Position numbers and translations under genes: made by a program. Below are positions 12,223 through 24,554 of a stretch of 64,000 bases of DNA, in pieces (the first letter of the stretch is position 1; each line of letters opens with the position of its first letter). This DNA is from Siphonodentalium dalli (Eukaryota; Mollusca; Scaphopoda; Gadilida; Siphonodentaliidae). Under the pieces are notes generated by a model that ran no database searches, was not told the DNA's origin, and saw only the letters and a list, made by a program, of their open reading frames with translations. The DNA lies in contig CP136066.1 of NCBI GenBank assembly GCA_032622095.1, forward strand, positions 206,854,978-206,918,977, written 5' to 3'.

Positions 12223-12348
12223 CAGTAATGCCCTAATTAATCGACTCCTTTAACCACAGCAGAATTATGGGTAACTTTTCAGGATTTAGTCGGAAATTAC
12301 CCATAATTATGTTGTGGTTAAAGGAGTCGATTAATTAGGGCATTACTG
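12223..12348. mobile_element. Hairpin MITE with TA target (Tc1/mariner-like ends)
   Basis: A nearly perfect 126-bp palindrome starting CAGTAATGCCCTAATTAATC and closing with its complement, flanked by TA on both sides. The CAGT terminus and TA target fit Tc1/mariner-type non-autonomous elements. Relatives: 35543-35663, 35710-35838, 35885-36001, 61517-61669. Confidence 0.85.
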
Positions 12349-12635
12349 TACTTTGAACTAGATTGTCGAGGGAAAATATAAACAAAGACATGTATTCCCT
12401 GGCTTGTTTGCTCAATGTTATACAGTTCCCTGTCAGAAGGGTTCAGAATATCAAAAAGTTCGTAGGTTTTGTACTGCATGAAGTGGAATGATCTCTACGG
12501 GCGTTAGACAGAGTACATGCAGATTCATGGCATGATCTATGTATACATATGCAGCTAAAGTTTCCAAGTTCGTTCAAGGTGCAAAGAGCATAATTATATA
12601 AAGCTTGATGTCTGACCCGGTAGATAATATATAGA

Positions 12636-12782
12636 GGATCTCACATGAGTTTCTATTTTATACGGAATTTATCAACCGAGTTCACTAAATTCGATTTGAG
12701 CCGAGGTTTACCGAGGCTCAAATAGAATTTAGAGGACGAGGTTGATAAATTACGTATAAAATAGGACGAGTGTGAGATACCT
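12636..12782. mobile_element. Small foldback element
   Basis: Imperfect palindrome. Left arm: AGGATCTCACATGAG then TTCTATTTTATACG. Right arm: CGTATAAAATAGGACGAG then TGTGAGATACCT. The centre carries GAGCCGAGG and its complement. No ORF. Confidence 0.65.
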
Positions 12783-13062
12783 TTTATCACATGATCAAAT
12801 AAACCCGAAGCAACGCGAAATATTCATCGAAAACAACAATCACAAACTACAGCGATCGCAAGTTATTTGAAGAACGCCGTGACGTCATCGCACGCGCTGA
12901 TATTAAACGTGTCTATTACCGATAATTATGAAACTGCTTTTATGGCCAAATTATGTGATAAAATATATTACTAGGGTTGCATGTACTTATCATATGTATC
13001 ATCAGTGTAATAAATAATATTTAAGTGCAAAGTGCATGCAGCCACAGAATGGGTGGACTTAA

Positions 13063-13499
13063 AGATGAATAATCCGAATTAACGCTCCAAAATTACTATT
13101 TATTTGGCTTCGGGGGTAACAAATATTTGATTCGAGTCAAGGAACACACACGTCAAAGCCCAGAGTGATCAGATATCGATTTGTGAAATATATTACTTTT
13201 CACCACCGATACTTTTTGGCGGCCTGACGAGAATACTGTCCCGGACCAAATTGCGGATGAAGATGGATAACTCTAAAATCAAGTGGATTTGGGTATTAGA
13301 TATTTGATAATTCGGCCAAATTTCGTTGAACAAAATGTTGATAAATAACAGGTTTTGGGCAATTTTATACTATAGTTGTCTGTGGATAGCATTTTTTTGG
13401 GCAGTTAATCGAGTCTGATAACTGAAGCGGCATTTAAAAAAAATGTTGTTGTTGTTGAAATCTGATGATATGGGGACTATCGAATCGGATTGAGTACCT
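13063..13499. mobile_element. TTAA-type MITE, family 2
   Basis: Flanked by TTAA (13059-13062, 13500-13503). The left end is diverged (AGATGAATAATCCGAATTA), the right end is canonical (TCGGATTGAGTACCT). The body matches the 9.7-kb copy closely. Confidence 0.8.
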
Positions 13500-13587
13500 T
13501 TAACCATGCAGTGCCTACTGTCCTACTCTCATGCTGATATATAAGTGTATTTTGTTGAGTTCAGCATACCTTGTGTAATATATATAA

Positions 13588-14268
13588 CTAGAAGGTGACC
13601 CGACTTCGTCCGGGCTATTCAAAAACCAAATTTCAAGTCGATAGCTCCACCCGTTTCCTAGATCTGGTCTGCGCATGCGCGAAGCTGGTGTCGCACGTGC
13701 TCGGCGACCCGATAAAATTCGTATCCGGGGCAAGATACATTCACATACCAAATTTCAAGTCGATAGCTACACCCGTTTCCGAGATATATAGCCCAATGTC
13801 ATTTGCGGATACCTCGGCCGGTGATGAGTTAACGCGACACAGTCAAATGCATCGGCAGGGTGAGAGTTAACGTAATCTAACTTTATGACCTCTGACGACG
13901 TCATAGAAATTACGCATTGATTTTATCCCGATAAAAGCATCGGACCACTTGTACCTAATAATTGAGGCAGATAACTAAAACGGATACATACATATTATAT
14001 ATCGTTGGAAAGAGGACACGCCACAGATTCTAACCGTGCAAATTATATGACTGGCAATTTATTATTCGCGCTATATCGAATCGATTTGTGAGCACCGAAC
14101 TGAAATATATTAGCGCAAAAACGGCGTAAAAACAGATTTGACCTCCGCACGTGAAAAGTTGACCTCGCACGGACAAATAAATATGCCTATGTTCGTCTCC
14201 GGCCGAAAACACATCCAAATACCAAATTTCATCGAAATTGGCTTAGTCGTTTTCGAGTCCATCGATTT

Positions 14269-14310
<42 letters not shown>

Positions 14311-14345
14311 AACAAACACACAGATCTTTCAAAATATATAATAGA
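13588..14345 (-). mobile_element. Helitron-like element, chimeric B/A type
   Basis: On the minus strand it begins TCTATTATATATTTTGAAAG and ends in the type-B terminus (GCCCGGACGAAGTCGGGTCA, then CCTTCTAG). The unit next to that end is the type-A core repeat (CTATCGACTTGAAATTTGG). The central part matches the interior of the long B copy at 41878-42792. It includes a (CA)n tract at about 14272-14306 on the + strand. Two related families seem to have exchanged parts. Confidence 0.7.
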
Positions 14346-14577
14346 TTAATATACCGGTATATATATATATATATATTTGTATGTTGCTGAGTTCAACATG
14401 TATACATTGTGTGGTAATAACATCATAATATATATATATATATATACTCTCGTGATAATATACAAGTATATTTTACTGAGTTCAACATACCTTGTGTGCT
14501 AATAACAGAGGTAAAACCCACTGGCGTGTATTCCATCGCAATTTTGCGAAACAACTTTAATGCGGAAACATACTTAC
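14346..14577. other. Microsatellites and a short local repeat
   Basis: (TA)n tracts near 14356-14378 and 14429-14448. The phrase GAGTTCAACATACCTTGTGT occurs here and, slightly changed, near 13558 and 14392. No further exon for the minus-strand exon at 14769-14578 could be recognised. Confidence 0.4.
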
Positions 14578-14769
14578 GCAAGAGTAAACACCCCAGAATC
14601 CGGCTGAACAGTCGATGATATGCTTGGACAAACATCTCATCAATTTGCTGCTGAAGAAAACAACGTCGATCAAAACAGCCGGTGTTGCAACGATGAGCTG
14701 AAAGAAAGCAGCCAAGCTCAGGGAAACACAAAATATCACAGCTTTTGCAATTCTCCATAACGCGAGCAT
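14578..14769 (-). CDS. Putative first exon related to the small membrane-protein gene
   Basis: ATG at 14769 opens 64 codons that end at a strong phase-0 donor (TCTTGC, then GTAAGTATG). The protein aligns by eye with exon 1 of the gene at 5625-5162: KAVIFCVSLSLAAFF here against KAIIFSFILFLAAYF there, then SKHIIDC against SRKWLDC, each followed by a tryptophan-containing tail and the same phase-0 exon end. It is either a paralogous gene whose second exon I could not find or an alternative first exon for the exon at 5272-5162. Function unknown. Confidence 0.45.
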
Positions 14770-15414
14770 CGTAAAATCATCACGTACAAGGAATTAAGGA
14801 ATTAAGAATGTACTCAACAGTAAACTCCTCATTTGCTCATCTTGATAACTGGAGGTTTGACAGGTCAAATTCTTATCGCGACATGCATAACAGTGTTTTC
14901 ATGTACGTACACATGTTTGCTAATAAACATTAAAACAACATTCCGAAGTAGCCAGTTTTATGCATAGAGTTTATTCTAGCATGGATTCGCTATATGAATT
15001 TTTCAATAGTATTGGATATTATGAAAACGCATTGAACTGTGAAATGTGGTGACTGGTTTATGTCGCGAGTATTCTGACCCTCTTTGAATTGACTACAGTA
15101 CTGTGACGTTGTCATGGTATAACATTCCTTTTTATATGAATGCATGGCTGTATGACGCATGTATGTCTGTCTAGTGTATATCTCACTGCATGTTACAATG
15201 TTGTACCATGTACCTGGATTAACGTACTTGGTTGTACAGTGAAGCCCAAAAACAGTAATCGTGTCGTCTCGCATCGGTTATATTTCGACAATTTACCTCA
15301 TGTTACGTTAATATGTTGTAGCATGTTAATAGTGGACGTACGCTGGCTTAATTCTTGAGATGCAACTTTATCCATCTCTAATTTAATTTTGCTTCTCCTG
15401 TTTCTCCGAACTAG
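14770..15414. other. No gene seen
   Basis: Upstream side of the exon at 14769-14578. Short ORFs on both strands overlap each other and have no recognisable motif. No repeat family could be assigned. Confidence 0.35.
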
Positions 15415-16904
15415 CTCATGTTCATATTAGTGCAGCGGCCAAATCGAAAAAGAGCTCTAGTTTTCGAGATACCCCTACCCACGGTAGAACAAGTTAAAAC
15501 TACCTTTTTTTTAAAGGAGAAATATATACTCTTTACGAAAATGATAGTGAAAAATAACGGAATTGGTGGTGGCTATTCTCAAATTGACGATGAACGATAC
15601 CCACCAGTGACTTTTCCCAGAAATTAACGATTTTGGTAAAGTGAGCACTGCGGCTATGTCCTAAGTTATTTGCCCACATTGTTGGTGTTAAAATGACTAC
15701 AGCATACCATATTTGTACCTGATATGCAAGAAGTGTTGGTTAATTTGGATTTTCGTGCCATTTGGAGCCGAAACATTTATTTTTTATTGAAAAATCACTC
15801 TTTTTCAAAACAATTATATTTTTCGAACATTATCATTCAAACGTAAATTGCAATAATATTGAAATATTTAGGTCATATGGTGTAGTAGTTATCTAACAAG
15901 CATATGAAGGAAGAAGTTAATAACAATTTTGAACGGTTTGCGAGATATTGGATTTTAGCTACCCCTCCCCCAAACACGTTTTTGGTCGAAAAAAATACAT
16001 ATTTTTGATAATGTCATTACAAACATTTTCGAATTGATCTGAATGGGACCCAATATGAATATTGTACTGAAAGTGTTGTCCAGAGATGCCGTTTAATCGA
16101 TTAAAGATGTGTTCAGGCTTTCAGACCCCCAGTTACAACAACAACAACAATTAATTTTGCATGCATTAACATCGATGTTAAGTACTAAAACCTTTGTTAT
16201 AAACAACGTGACCAACTATATAACATATGGCTCAGTAGTTATCTGGACAACACAAGTAGAAAGAATTTGATAGAAATTGAAAAATAACGGAATAGGTGGT
16301 GGCTATTGTCAAATCGACGATGAGCGATACCTTCCAGTGACTTTTTTCCAGAAATTAACGATTTGGTAAAGCGAGCCCTGTGGCTATGTCCTAGCATATT
16401 TGCCCATATTGTTGGGGTTAAATTTACTACATCACACCATACTTCTACCTGATATGAAAAAAAGTGTTGGTTAATTTTGATTTTCCTGCCATTTGGAGCC
16501 AAAATATTTATTTTTTGCTGAAAAATCGCACTTTTTCACAAAAATATTATTTTTCGAACATTATCATTCAAAGGGATATTGTTATAATGCCCAAATATTT
16601 AATTCTTATGGTGATGCAGTTATCTGCCAAGGATGTGCAGAAAGAAGTTAACATAAATTTAAAACAATTTGCGAAATAATGGATTTTAGCTACACCTCCC
16701 CCAAACACGTTTTTGGTCGAAAAATTACATATTTTTGTTCAGAACTTTACAAAATTTCCAATTGATCATACTGGGACCCAACATAATTCTTTTGCTGAAA
16801 ATTGAGCCCGGGGACATTGCTAAGTGATTAAAGACGTGTTCAGGCTTCCAGACCCAAAATTACAACAACAACGCATTTTATTTGCTATTACATACAATAA
16901 GTGT

Positions 16905-17040
16905 CGCATATCAATCAACCAATCAATAGTTTATTCTCAAAAAAACAATAATGGTATACAGAGATTACAATAATTGGACAGCTGGAGAACCCAGCATGTC
17001 CGACGTATATATGCACAAGTACTACAGTCGCGTTTAAGAT
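16905..17040 (-). mobile_element. 3' tail of a LINE (non-LTR retrotransposon)
   Basis: Read on the minus strand, the segment ends with ACCATTATTGTTTTTTTGAG, AATAAACTATTGATTGG and then TTGATTGAT, the short tandem-repeat tail common in CR1/L2-type LINEs. Only the 3' end is present and there is no reverse-transcriptase sequence. Confidence 0.5.
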
Positions 17041-17639
17041 TGAAATGCACTAGTTTGAACTATGGCCAATTGAGTAATCACATTAAAACGTCCCCTCTCT
17101 GTCATTGTGGCAAATAAAAAAAGCATATCATTACTTTTTGGAATACAGTGGTCCTAAGACTGAACTTCTATGCGCCATACTGAATGTAATTTTATCAGAA
17201 ATACTCTGTTTATGTACAGCAACTCAGTCAGCGCGAATATATTAAAATAGTTGACGGGGTTCATAATCAGACATTTATCTCGAAAACAAAGCGATTTCCA
17301 TAATGCTGCCATTTGTTAAAACTTCGTGAAAAGCATTGAAACCCTGCTGAGCGCGAAATTTACCACCTCCAGATCGTCTGCAATCTCACGGCGACGGGCG
17401 TATCAATGACGAAAACAACATTATCTGTGTAGCATTGCGTCCAATCAGCTCCAACGAAACTATGTGACAGTGTATATCATTGTATCCAATCAGTTCCAAC
17501 TGGATTACATCATAATTTTCCCCATACAATCTCCCTCCCAGATAAATTGTTTACCTCCGGATAGAACTACCACATACTTATATATCGCATAGTTTCGGCC
17601 ACAATATATGTTGATATTGAATTCATAATCCCTTCAGTA

Positions 17640-19370
17640 CATGATGAGTTCAAGACCTCACGAACGGCGGGCTCGCGAGACCATTGCCATTCGGCCACAA
17701 TCTCGGGTAATATGGATAGCTTATGCCTTGTGCTAGTGTTGTGTTCAAGACTTCAGCTAGGGATGGAGTCCCCTGAGAGAAAAATTTAGCCCTTTCATTT
17801 GCTGACCATTTGTTGTAAAGTGCCATAGGCTATCGGGAACAATCTCATCCATAACAGATTCGTATTGCCAGATAATAATCCCATTTGTCCACAATTTCAG
17901 TTAACATTGAGAGCATATCATTTTGTTAAGACTTCAAGTTGGATAGTGGGGTCCTCAAGGCATAGAAAATTCGCCTTCTTGTTTGCCAGCCGCTTTTTGT
18001 AAAGTGTTCCAGGATTTCGAGGGAACCAAATCACCCATATATCAATTGATAATTCCATGACAGCAATACCTCTCGATCACACACTCAGCTAAGTATGAGA
18101 GAATATAACTTCAGTTCATGCTCTGATCAAGATATTAAATGGGTTAATGGGGTCCCCCCAACACAGTGAGTATTCGCCTGTCTCTTTCATCAACAACTTT
18201 TTGTAAAGTGACCCAGACATTCAAGACCCTGGTATACTATACTCTTTATATAGCGTCCATTTCTCTACACACGCAGTTAATAATAGGAGCACATCCTTTC
18301 GGTTCATTGTGTGTCCCAAGACTCCAAATGGGGTAGTGTGGCCTAACACATTACATTTCGTATTTGCCAGCCGACTTTTATAAAGTGTTCCAGGATTTCG
18401 AGAACAAAACCACCCATACAAATTGTAAATAATACATGAGAGCATATATATTCGGTTCAGTGTGTGCTAAAGAGTTTAGAAGGGTTATGGGTACCCAAAA
18501 CAGTGAGATTTCGCCTTCTCTTTGCTAGCCACTTTTTGTAAAGTGTCCCAGACATTGGGAAGCCAGCCAACCCACCCATCGTGCAATGAAGAGGTATATT
18601 TCCCGAATTACATACCATTTGTCCACACCCCAGTTAATATTGAGAACATGTCCATCCATTAGTGTGTTTAAGACTTTAAATGGGGTAGGGTGCTCAAAGA
18701 AAATATTCAGCTTTGGTTTTTGCCAGCCGCCTTTTGTAAAGTACCCTAGGATTTTTGGAACCAAACTACCCATATAACATGTATATTCCCTGATAGCACT
18801 ACCTTTCGTTCACACTGTGATTTAACAATAAAAGCATGAATATTCGGCGCATGGTGTGTTCATTACTATTTTTGCCCACATCCTCAGTTAATATTTACAG
18901 CAATCATTTCAGTTCGTGATTTGTTCAACTTTAACACTTCAATTGTGTAGGGGGGGGGCTAAAACAGCAAATTCGTCTTTCTTATATAACAGCCACTTTG
19001 TGTAAAGCGACACATGCACAACCCATCCATACAAATTATGTATTCTCTGATAGAACTACATTCCCGTCACACTCTCGGTTAATATAGAGAATTAGAGACC
19101 ATATAGCTTAATTTCGTATTGCGTTGAAGTCTTTAAATTGGGTAGAGTGTTCTTGAAAAATATAACAAATTCGCCCTTCATATTTGCCAAGCAAAGTGCC
19201 ACACTGTTTCGGGAACAAACCCATCCATAAACATTGTATATTTCCTTATGTAATTGTCCTTTATAATTACATGATTCTTAATACTAAGATAATATTTTGT
19301 TCAGTTCGTGGTGTGTTCAGGACGTCTAATAGGGCGGGGGAGCAACAATGATTTTGTTCTGTATGATTAT
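17640..19370. repeat. Diverged satellite, ~185-bp unit, about 9 copies
   Basis: The phrase CAGCCACTTTTTGTAAAGTG recurs with changes near 17985, 18190, 18370, 18525, 18725 and 18985, together with a TTCGCCTTCTT-like phrase, CCAAACCACCCATA and a GTTAATATTGAGAGCAT-like phrase. Units are diverged and unequal in length. ORFs across it are repeat shadows. Confidence 0.75.
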
Positions 19371-20782
19371 GTTAGTCTATATTATGTGTCGTTTTGAACA
19401 AATACTTCAGTTGCTCAAAGTCGATATGTGTTAATATAAAATTACATGTCATAAATAAAATATTGTGTTGTTGTTGTTGTAACTTGGGGTTTAATTGGAA
19501 ACCTGAGGTCATCTAAAACCAGGCTCGCGTTGTCTATGGATCAGGTTTTCATCACACGAATAATGATTAGATGCTCATTGGAATAATTTAGAAAGGTCTG
19601 TCTTGTTATCATAAATATGTAGTTTTTCTACCAAATCGCGTCTGGGGAGCGGTACCTAATTCCAATATCTTGAAAACCGTTGACAATTTCTGTCAAATTC
19701 TTTCTACTTGTGGTGTCCAGATAACTACTGAGCCATATGAATTATATAGTTGGTCACGTATTGTTTATAACAAAGGTTTTAGTACTTAACATGCAAAATT
19801 AACTGTTATCAATAAAAATAATTGATGTTGTTGTAACGGGGGGTCTGAAAGCCTGAACACATCTTTAATCGATTAAACGGCATCTCTGGACAACACTTTC
19901 AGTACAAGATTCATATTGGGTCCCATTCAGATCTATTCGAAAATGTTTGTAATGTCATTATCAAACATATGTATTTTTTTCGACCAAAAACGTGTTTGGG
20001 GGAGGGGTAGCTAAAATCCAATATCTCACAAACCGTTCAAAATTTGTGTTAACTTCTTTCTTCATATGCTTGACAGATAACTACTACACCATATGGACTA
20101 AATATTTCAATATTATTGCAATATCCGTTTGAATGATAATGTTCGAAAAATAGAATATTTTTGAAAAAGAGCGATTTTTCAACAAAAAATAAATGTTTCG
20201 GCTCCAAATGGCACGAAAATCAAAATTAACCAACACTTCTTGCATATCAGGTACAGATATGGTATGTTGTAGTCATTTTAACGCCTACAATGTGGGCTAA
20301 TAACTTAGGACGTAGCCGCAGGGCTCACTTTACCAAAATCGTTCATTTCTGGGAAAAGTCACTGGTGGATATCGTTCATCGTCGATTTGAGAATAGCCAC
20401 CACCAATTCCGTTATTTTTCACTATCATTTTCGTCTACATTATATATTTCTCCCAGTGTTTCTCCTTCAAAAAAAGTTGGTTTTAACTTGTTATACCGTG
20501 GGTAGGGGTACCCGACCACTTTTGGCGTTTGGCCGCTGTAGCTATATGTGCCCTGCTGCGACAACACTAACATGAGTAAATACTAAGGTATGTGCTCATG
20601 CATGGTATTGTCGCACCAGGGGACGTGCTCATGTTTTGTTGATTTTCATTTGTTGTTAGACTGGTCGTTTCGGGGTAAATATGCCAGACTCAATTCAGCC
20701 TTGAAATTTAATGTTTATCTCTTGGTCCTGCCAGTAGGAATCCGGTATGTTTTTGAAGGCTACTTTTTCGTCACAAGATTAA

Positions 20783-21260
20783 AGGCCCACTTAATTTTCG
20801 AGTCACCGATTATTTTGTTTATAGTGACTTGATATACGGTTTTAATAACAATCTGTGACATAAAATATGATTTAAATACTATAATTCATCACCATTTGAA
20901 ACATCTGTGTCTCAAAAGATGCCCATAGAGAAATAGAAAACAGCTGAAATCATATAAATATTTTCCCCGTTTTGGCTCCCAGAATGCAACAAAATTCAAA
21001 CTAAAGATGAATTTTCAATGGAAGAGGAATAACTCTATATTTAAAATATAGAGTTATTCCCCTCCATTGAAAATAATACACTTTTACTACAAACTGGATG
21101 ACAAAAAACGCGTTGGTAACTCAACAAAAACAACGATTCACACTTTATAACACCAGATAAGTTGATAATACAATGTTTTGGAGCTTTCAAATTCTATATA
21201 ATATTGCATATATTTTATATTTATATATGTGATCTGGAGGTTCGAAAATTAAGTGGGTCT
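20783..21260. mobile_element. TTAA-type MITE, family 1
   Basis: AGGCCCACTTAATTTTCGAG at the left, inverted end (TTCGAAAATTAAGTGGGTCT) at the right, TTAA on both sides (20779-20782, 21261-21264). The hairpin core TTTAAAATATAGAGTTATTC is present. Confidence 0.88.
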
Positions 21261-21329
21261 TTAAGTAATTCCATAGCCCTGGCTCTCTTATATAGACTGG
21301 ATAAGTATTTTCTCACGTATATAACCATG

Positions 21330-22410
21330 TTGCTCCCAGAGACGTGGCGACAGGTGGGATTTGGGGGGGGGGGTGTCTCATTCACCCCCCCCCCCCCCCA
21401 ACTTTGGTCAAAATTTACAACAGTTGGAAATTTCATACCTGCCAAAACATTAGTTGGAAATTTCACACCAACAATAGGTTGAACATGTTCTTGTAATTTG
21501 ATTTTCAAACAATTTATTGGGGGGATTTAATTATTTTTGGACCAATATTTGCATATTTTCCTATTTTTGGTCAAAATTTTGGACTTAAATGGTCATCAGT
21601 TGGAAATTTTCCAACCTGAGGGGATGACAGGTTGGAAATTTCCAACACTTGGAAAGCTTGTGTCCTGGTCCCTCCCCCGTGGCCAGTCAAAAACTGCTAG
21701 TTAATTTAAGCAAACAATATTATCATACATTTGGTCAACATTGTCATTGGAATTGTCAACAGTTGGAAATTTTCCAACCTAAGTGGGGTGTCAGGTTTGA
21801 AATTTCCAAGTCTAGGATGACTTGAGGCTAATCTAGATGCTGGGATTTTGCGATTTTCTGGTTCAGATTTCAAAATTTTCCAACACCGGGCCGAACCATG
21901 GTCTAATTTAGTTTAACAAAACAATATTTTACTACATTTAGTCAAACTTGTGGACTGAAATGGTCATCAGTTGGAGAATTTTCCAACCTGAGGGGGAGTA
22001 TATGAGATTTTAAATTTCCAACACTATAGGAAAGCTTCAGTTGAGGCCAGTCAAGATGCTAGGATTTGCGATTTTCTTGTATAGTTTTCAAAATTTTCTC
22101 ACACCGGGCGGCCCGGTGTGTCCTGGTCTCTTGCTGGTAGCGTGTGCATTTGTCTGGAGTTAAACCACTAGATGTTAGGATTTATGCAATTTTCAGTTTA
22201 AAAATATCTGAATCCATGATACCGGCAATATAGAACCATGGTTTATGAATATATAAGATATTAGGCCTGAGAACTGATGTGCAAGGGGTGGGGTGCAAAT
22301 GGAATTATGAAATACTTGTGTTTGGTCTGATTCTGATTCAATGGGGGGGGGGGGTGCAGTTGGAATTTCCCAAGGTGAACAACCCCCCAACGGAGACCCA
22401 CTAGCCACGT
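21330..22410. repeat. Degenerate short tandem repeats with G/C runs
   Basis: CAGTTGGAAATTTTCCAACC and variants recur near 21420, 21598, 21760 and 21968, with spacers TGTCCTGGTC and ATTTTGCGATTTTCTTG. Runs of G and C (21363-21374, 21386-21400, about 22343-22354) interrupt it. No coding capacity. Confidence 0.6.
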
Positions 22411-23592
22411 CCCTGGTTGCTCCTTCCAGAAATAGTTTGTAGCCTAATTATGCCATCTGCTCTCAATAACAATTAAAATGGCAAACGACGTCATTTGAAT
22501 GGAAATGAGAAGAAAATACTTTATTTGGGAATTCTTGAGTTGCACCGAGGTCTATACACATCAGGCGTGTAAGCAGAACGACAGAGGGGGTGTTGTCGAA
22601 CTACATGCATATAAGCCCTATATATATAGACTGCCTGATCTTATCTATATACGAATATTATATATACCACTCGGACATTGGTCCATAGAGAACGCCATGC
22701 ATGCACCACCGTATTCCATTTAATTGATAGTCACCAGTCGCAAGTTTCTCTTTTTATACCCTGATCCGCCCCATTACCGTTACATTATATTGCATTGCCC
22801 TTAGGCATCCGGTACAGTACCTGGATAACCATTAACCTAGTATTAGACCTGTGATTAAATACTAATTTTAATTACAGAATTTTTCATTTCCATCATTTTC
22901 AAAAAGCATTTCATTACCATTACTTTCAAAGGTATATAACTCATTATCGTACACACATTTATAAGCCTGTAATTGTGATAATGCCCCCAATAGCAATAAA
23001 TACGCTAACCACAAATGAGCTATATACACTAGTTTACAGGATTTTTTCAACAAAGAAACTAAGTCCTGGTTATAATAGGATTGTTTGTTGCCGTACTAGA
23101 TGCTAATAGTCAGTGCACAAGTAACCAGACAAATCAACACGATTGAAAATTGCAAAGAAGTGAAACACTGAAATTAAAACCAACACGGGTTTGTGTCACT
23201 GCCGTCCAATATATCAATCCCACGTGCACTGCCCAGCGCGACGCGATGCGTTCACGATCAGGTGAGACTAGCCAATCAAAATTCTGAATTGCCGATGCGA
23301 TTTCATCACTCGATGAGCACCAGTATTGAGTGACAGATGACAGGCCCATTCCTTAACCCATACATGCGACCGAATGCGACCCAGTGATCTCGCTTATAAA
23401 AGTGAACGCCATAATTTGATCTTGAGTGGAAAAATTGCAGATGGAGCATCCAATGCGCATGCCCACGACAATGTCGTAGCCAAATCGTAGCGATCAAGCA
23501 CTGTTTGATTTTTACCAGGGAAATCGTGGCGTGACCTTGGAAACGCGCGCGATCGTAGCTGTCACATGACCATTGTCCCACTGGTCATGTTG
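22411..23592. other. No clear gene; GC-richer stretch ahead of the Myb-like fragment
   Basis: 22411-23060 is plain AT-rich sequence. From about 23200 the DNA is richer in GATCG/GCGAT phrases (GCCGATGCGATTTC, AAATCGTAGCGATCAAG, GCGCGATCGTAGCTG). Similar phrases return inverted at 23940-24065, so the Myb-like fragment between them may belong to a DNA transposon. Confidence 0.35.
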
Positions 23593-23600
23593 TATAAATA
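23593..23600 (+). promoter_or_regulatory. Possible TATA box
   Basis: TATAAATA lies 24 bp upstream of the ATG at 23624. The spacing would put transcription start almost at the ATG, so this is suggestive only. Confidence 0.3.
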
Positions 23601-23623
23601 CCACGAAAAGAAAAAATTCAAAA

Positions 23624-23787
23624 ATGGCGCAAAGTTCACAAACTTCTTGGACTTACAAAAACGAGGCCACATTGGTGAAGATGTGGCACGGCAGGGAGTG
23701 CGGGTCTATACCACATATCAGCCATCTGCTATGCAGACAAAGAGAAGAGGGCTGCCGCAATTGTTGAAATTGGGGCAGTGGAGTTGA
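23624..23787 (+). pseudogene. Myb/MADF-like DNA-binding domain fragment
   Basis: ATG at 23624 opens MAQSSQTSWTYKNEATLVKM, then WHGREC. The W...EA.L..MW pattern is the first helix of trihelix, MADF and Myb/SANT-like domains. After the cysteine the frame at hand loses similarity and stops at 23767, while the next frame reads LYHISAICYADKEKRAAAIV, then EIGAAVELTG, which fits the rest of such a domain. The piece looks like a frame-broken copy. Harbinger-type DNA transposons carry a companion protein of this kind, and GATCG-rich inverted sequence lies on both sides, so a Harbinger remnant is more likely than a host transcription factor. Confidence 0.5.
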
Positions 23788-24554
23788 CAGGTACAAGAAT
23801 GTCAAAATAAAAAATTATTCAATTTCACTTGAACTTTCAAGTTCAACTTGTTACATGTAGTTTAGAAAATTGAGATACATGCCATGTATATGTATAGAAT
23901 TGCATAATGCGGAGAATGTGATACAACATTGTGCTATGATGTGATCGATCACGTGCATAAAATCGTAGCTGCATACATCGCAGCACCGTAGCGTCTGCGG
24001 GCAAGTCACTTTTCTCCATCTGCGATTTTCCCCACTTACGATTTTAATCGCAGCGTGTGCGGTGGCACTTATCCGTTGAGCGGACAAGGTTACAGTCATA
24101 GACTTCCTTCATCTATGTTACAGTGAAGTAATTCGATTGGTAGCGCCCTCCAACGGATTTTGGACCAAGATGCAGGAGATAATTAAAAAAATTCTGGGCG
24201 CTGGTTGGTTAATATAGTTTCGACATTTAAACATAAAATACATGCAATTACTCCTCTTGAAATTTCAGACTCAAAACAAAACATTGGCACATTGTAAAGC
24301 ACGTGGTTCCTAGATTGAATTTTTTTGGTGGGAGGTAAAAAATGTCAATATTTTTTTCATGCAATTCTGACTCTAGATTATAAATCCCAAATTTAAAGGT
24401 ACATTTCATGCTCGACGATATGATTTTTGTCATGCAGAAACTTTGCGCAGATGCCAATCCTGGTGATCATGTACTCATTTATCACAATTCGTGGATAGTC
24501 AGGGCTGCAGGCCATTATATGTTAACACTGAGGCCTATGGGAAATAATTACTTC

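Larger units (their letters stand above)
15415..20575. mobile_element. Giant foldback structure (~5.1 kb) around a satellite
   Basis: The left arm 15430-16255 and right arm 19640-20545 are inverted copies (GCAGCGGCCAAA near 15431 against a TTTGGCCGCTGTAG-like phrase near 20530; GGGGGAGGGGTAGCTAAAATC and its complement; a GAAGAAGTTAA-type phrase). A second, partial left copy lies in direct orientation at 16256-16870. The interior holds a LINE tail and a ~185-bp satellite. There is no transposase. I cannot tell whether it moved as one unit or arose by local inverted duplication. The outer boundaries are approximate. Confidence 0.65.
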
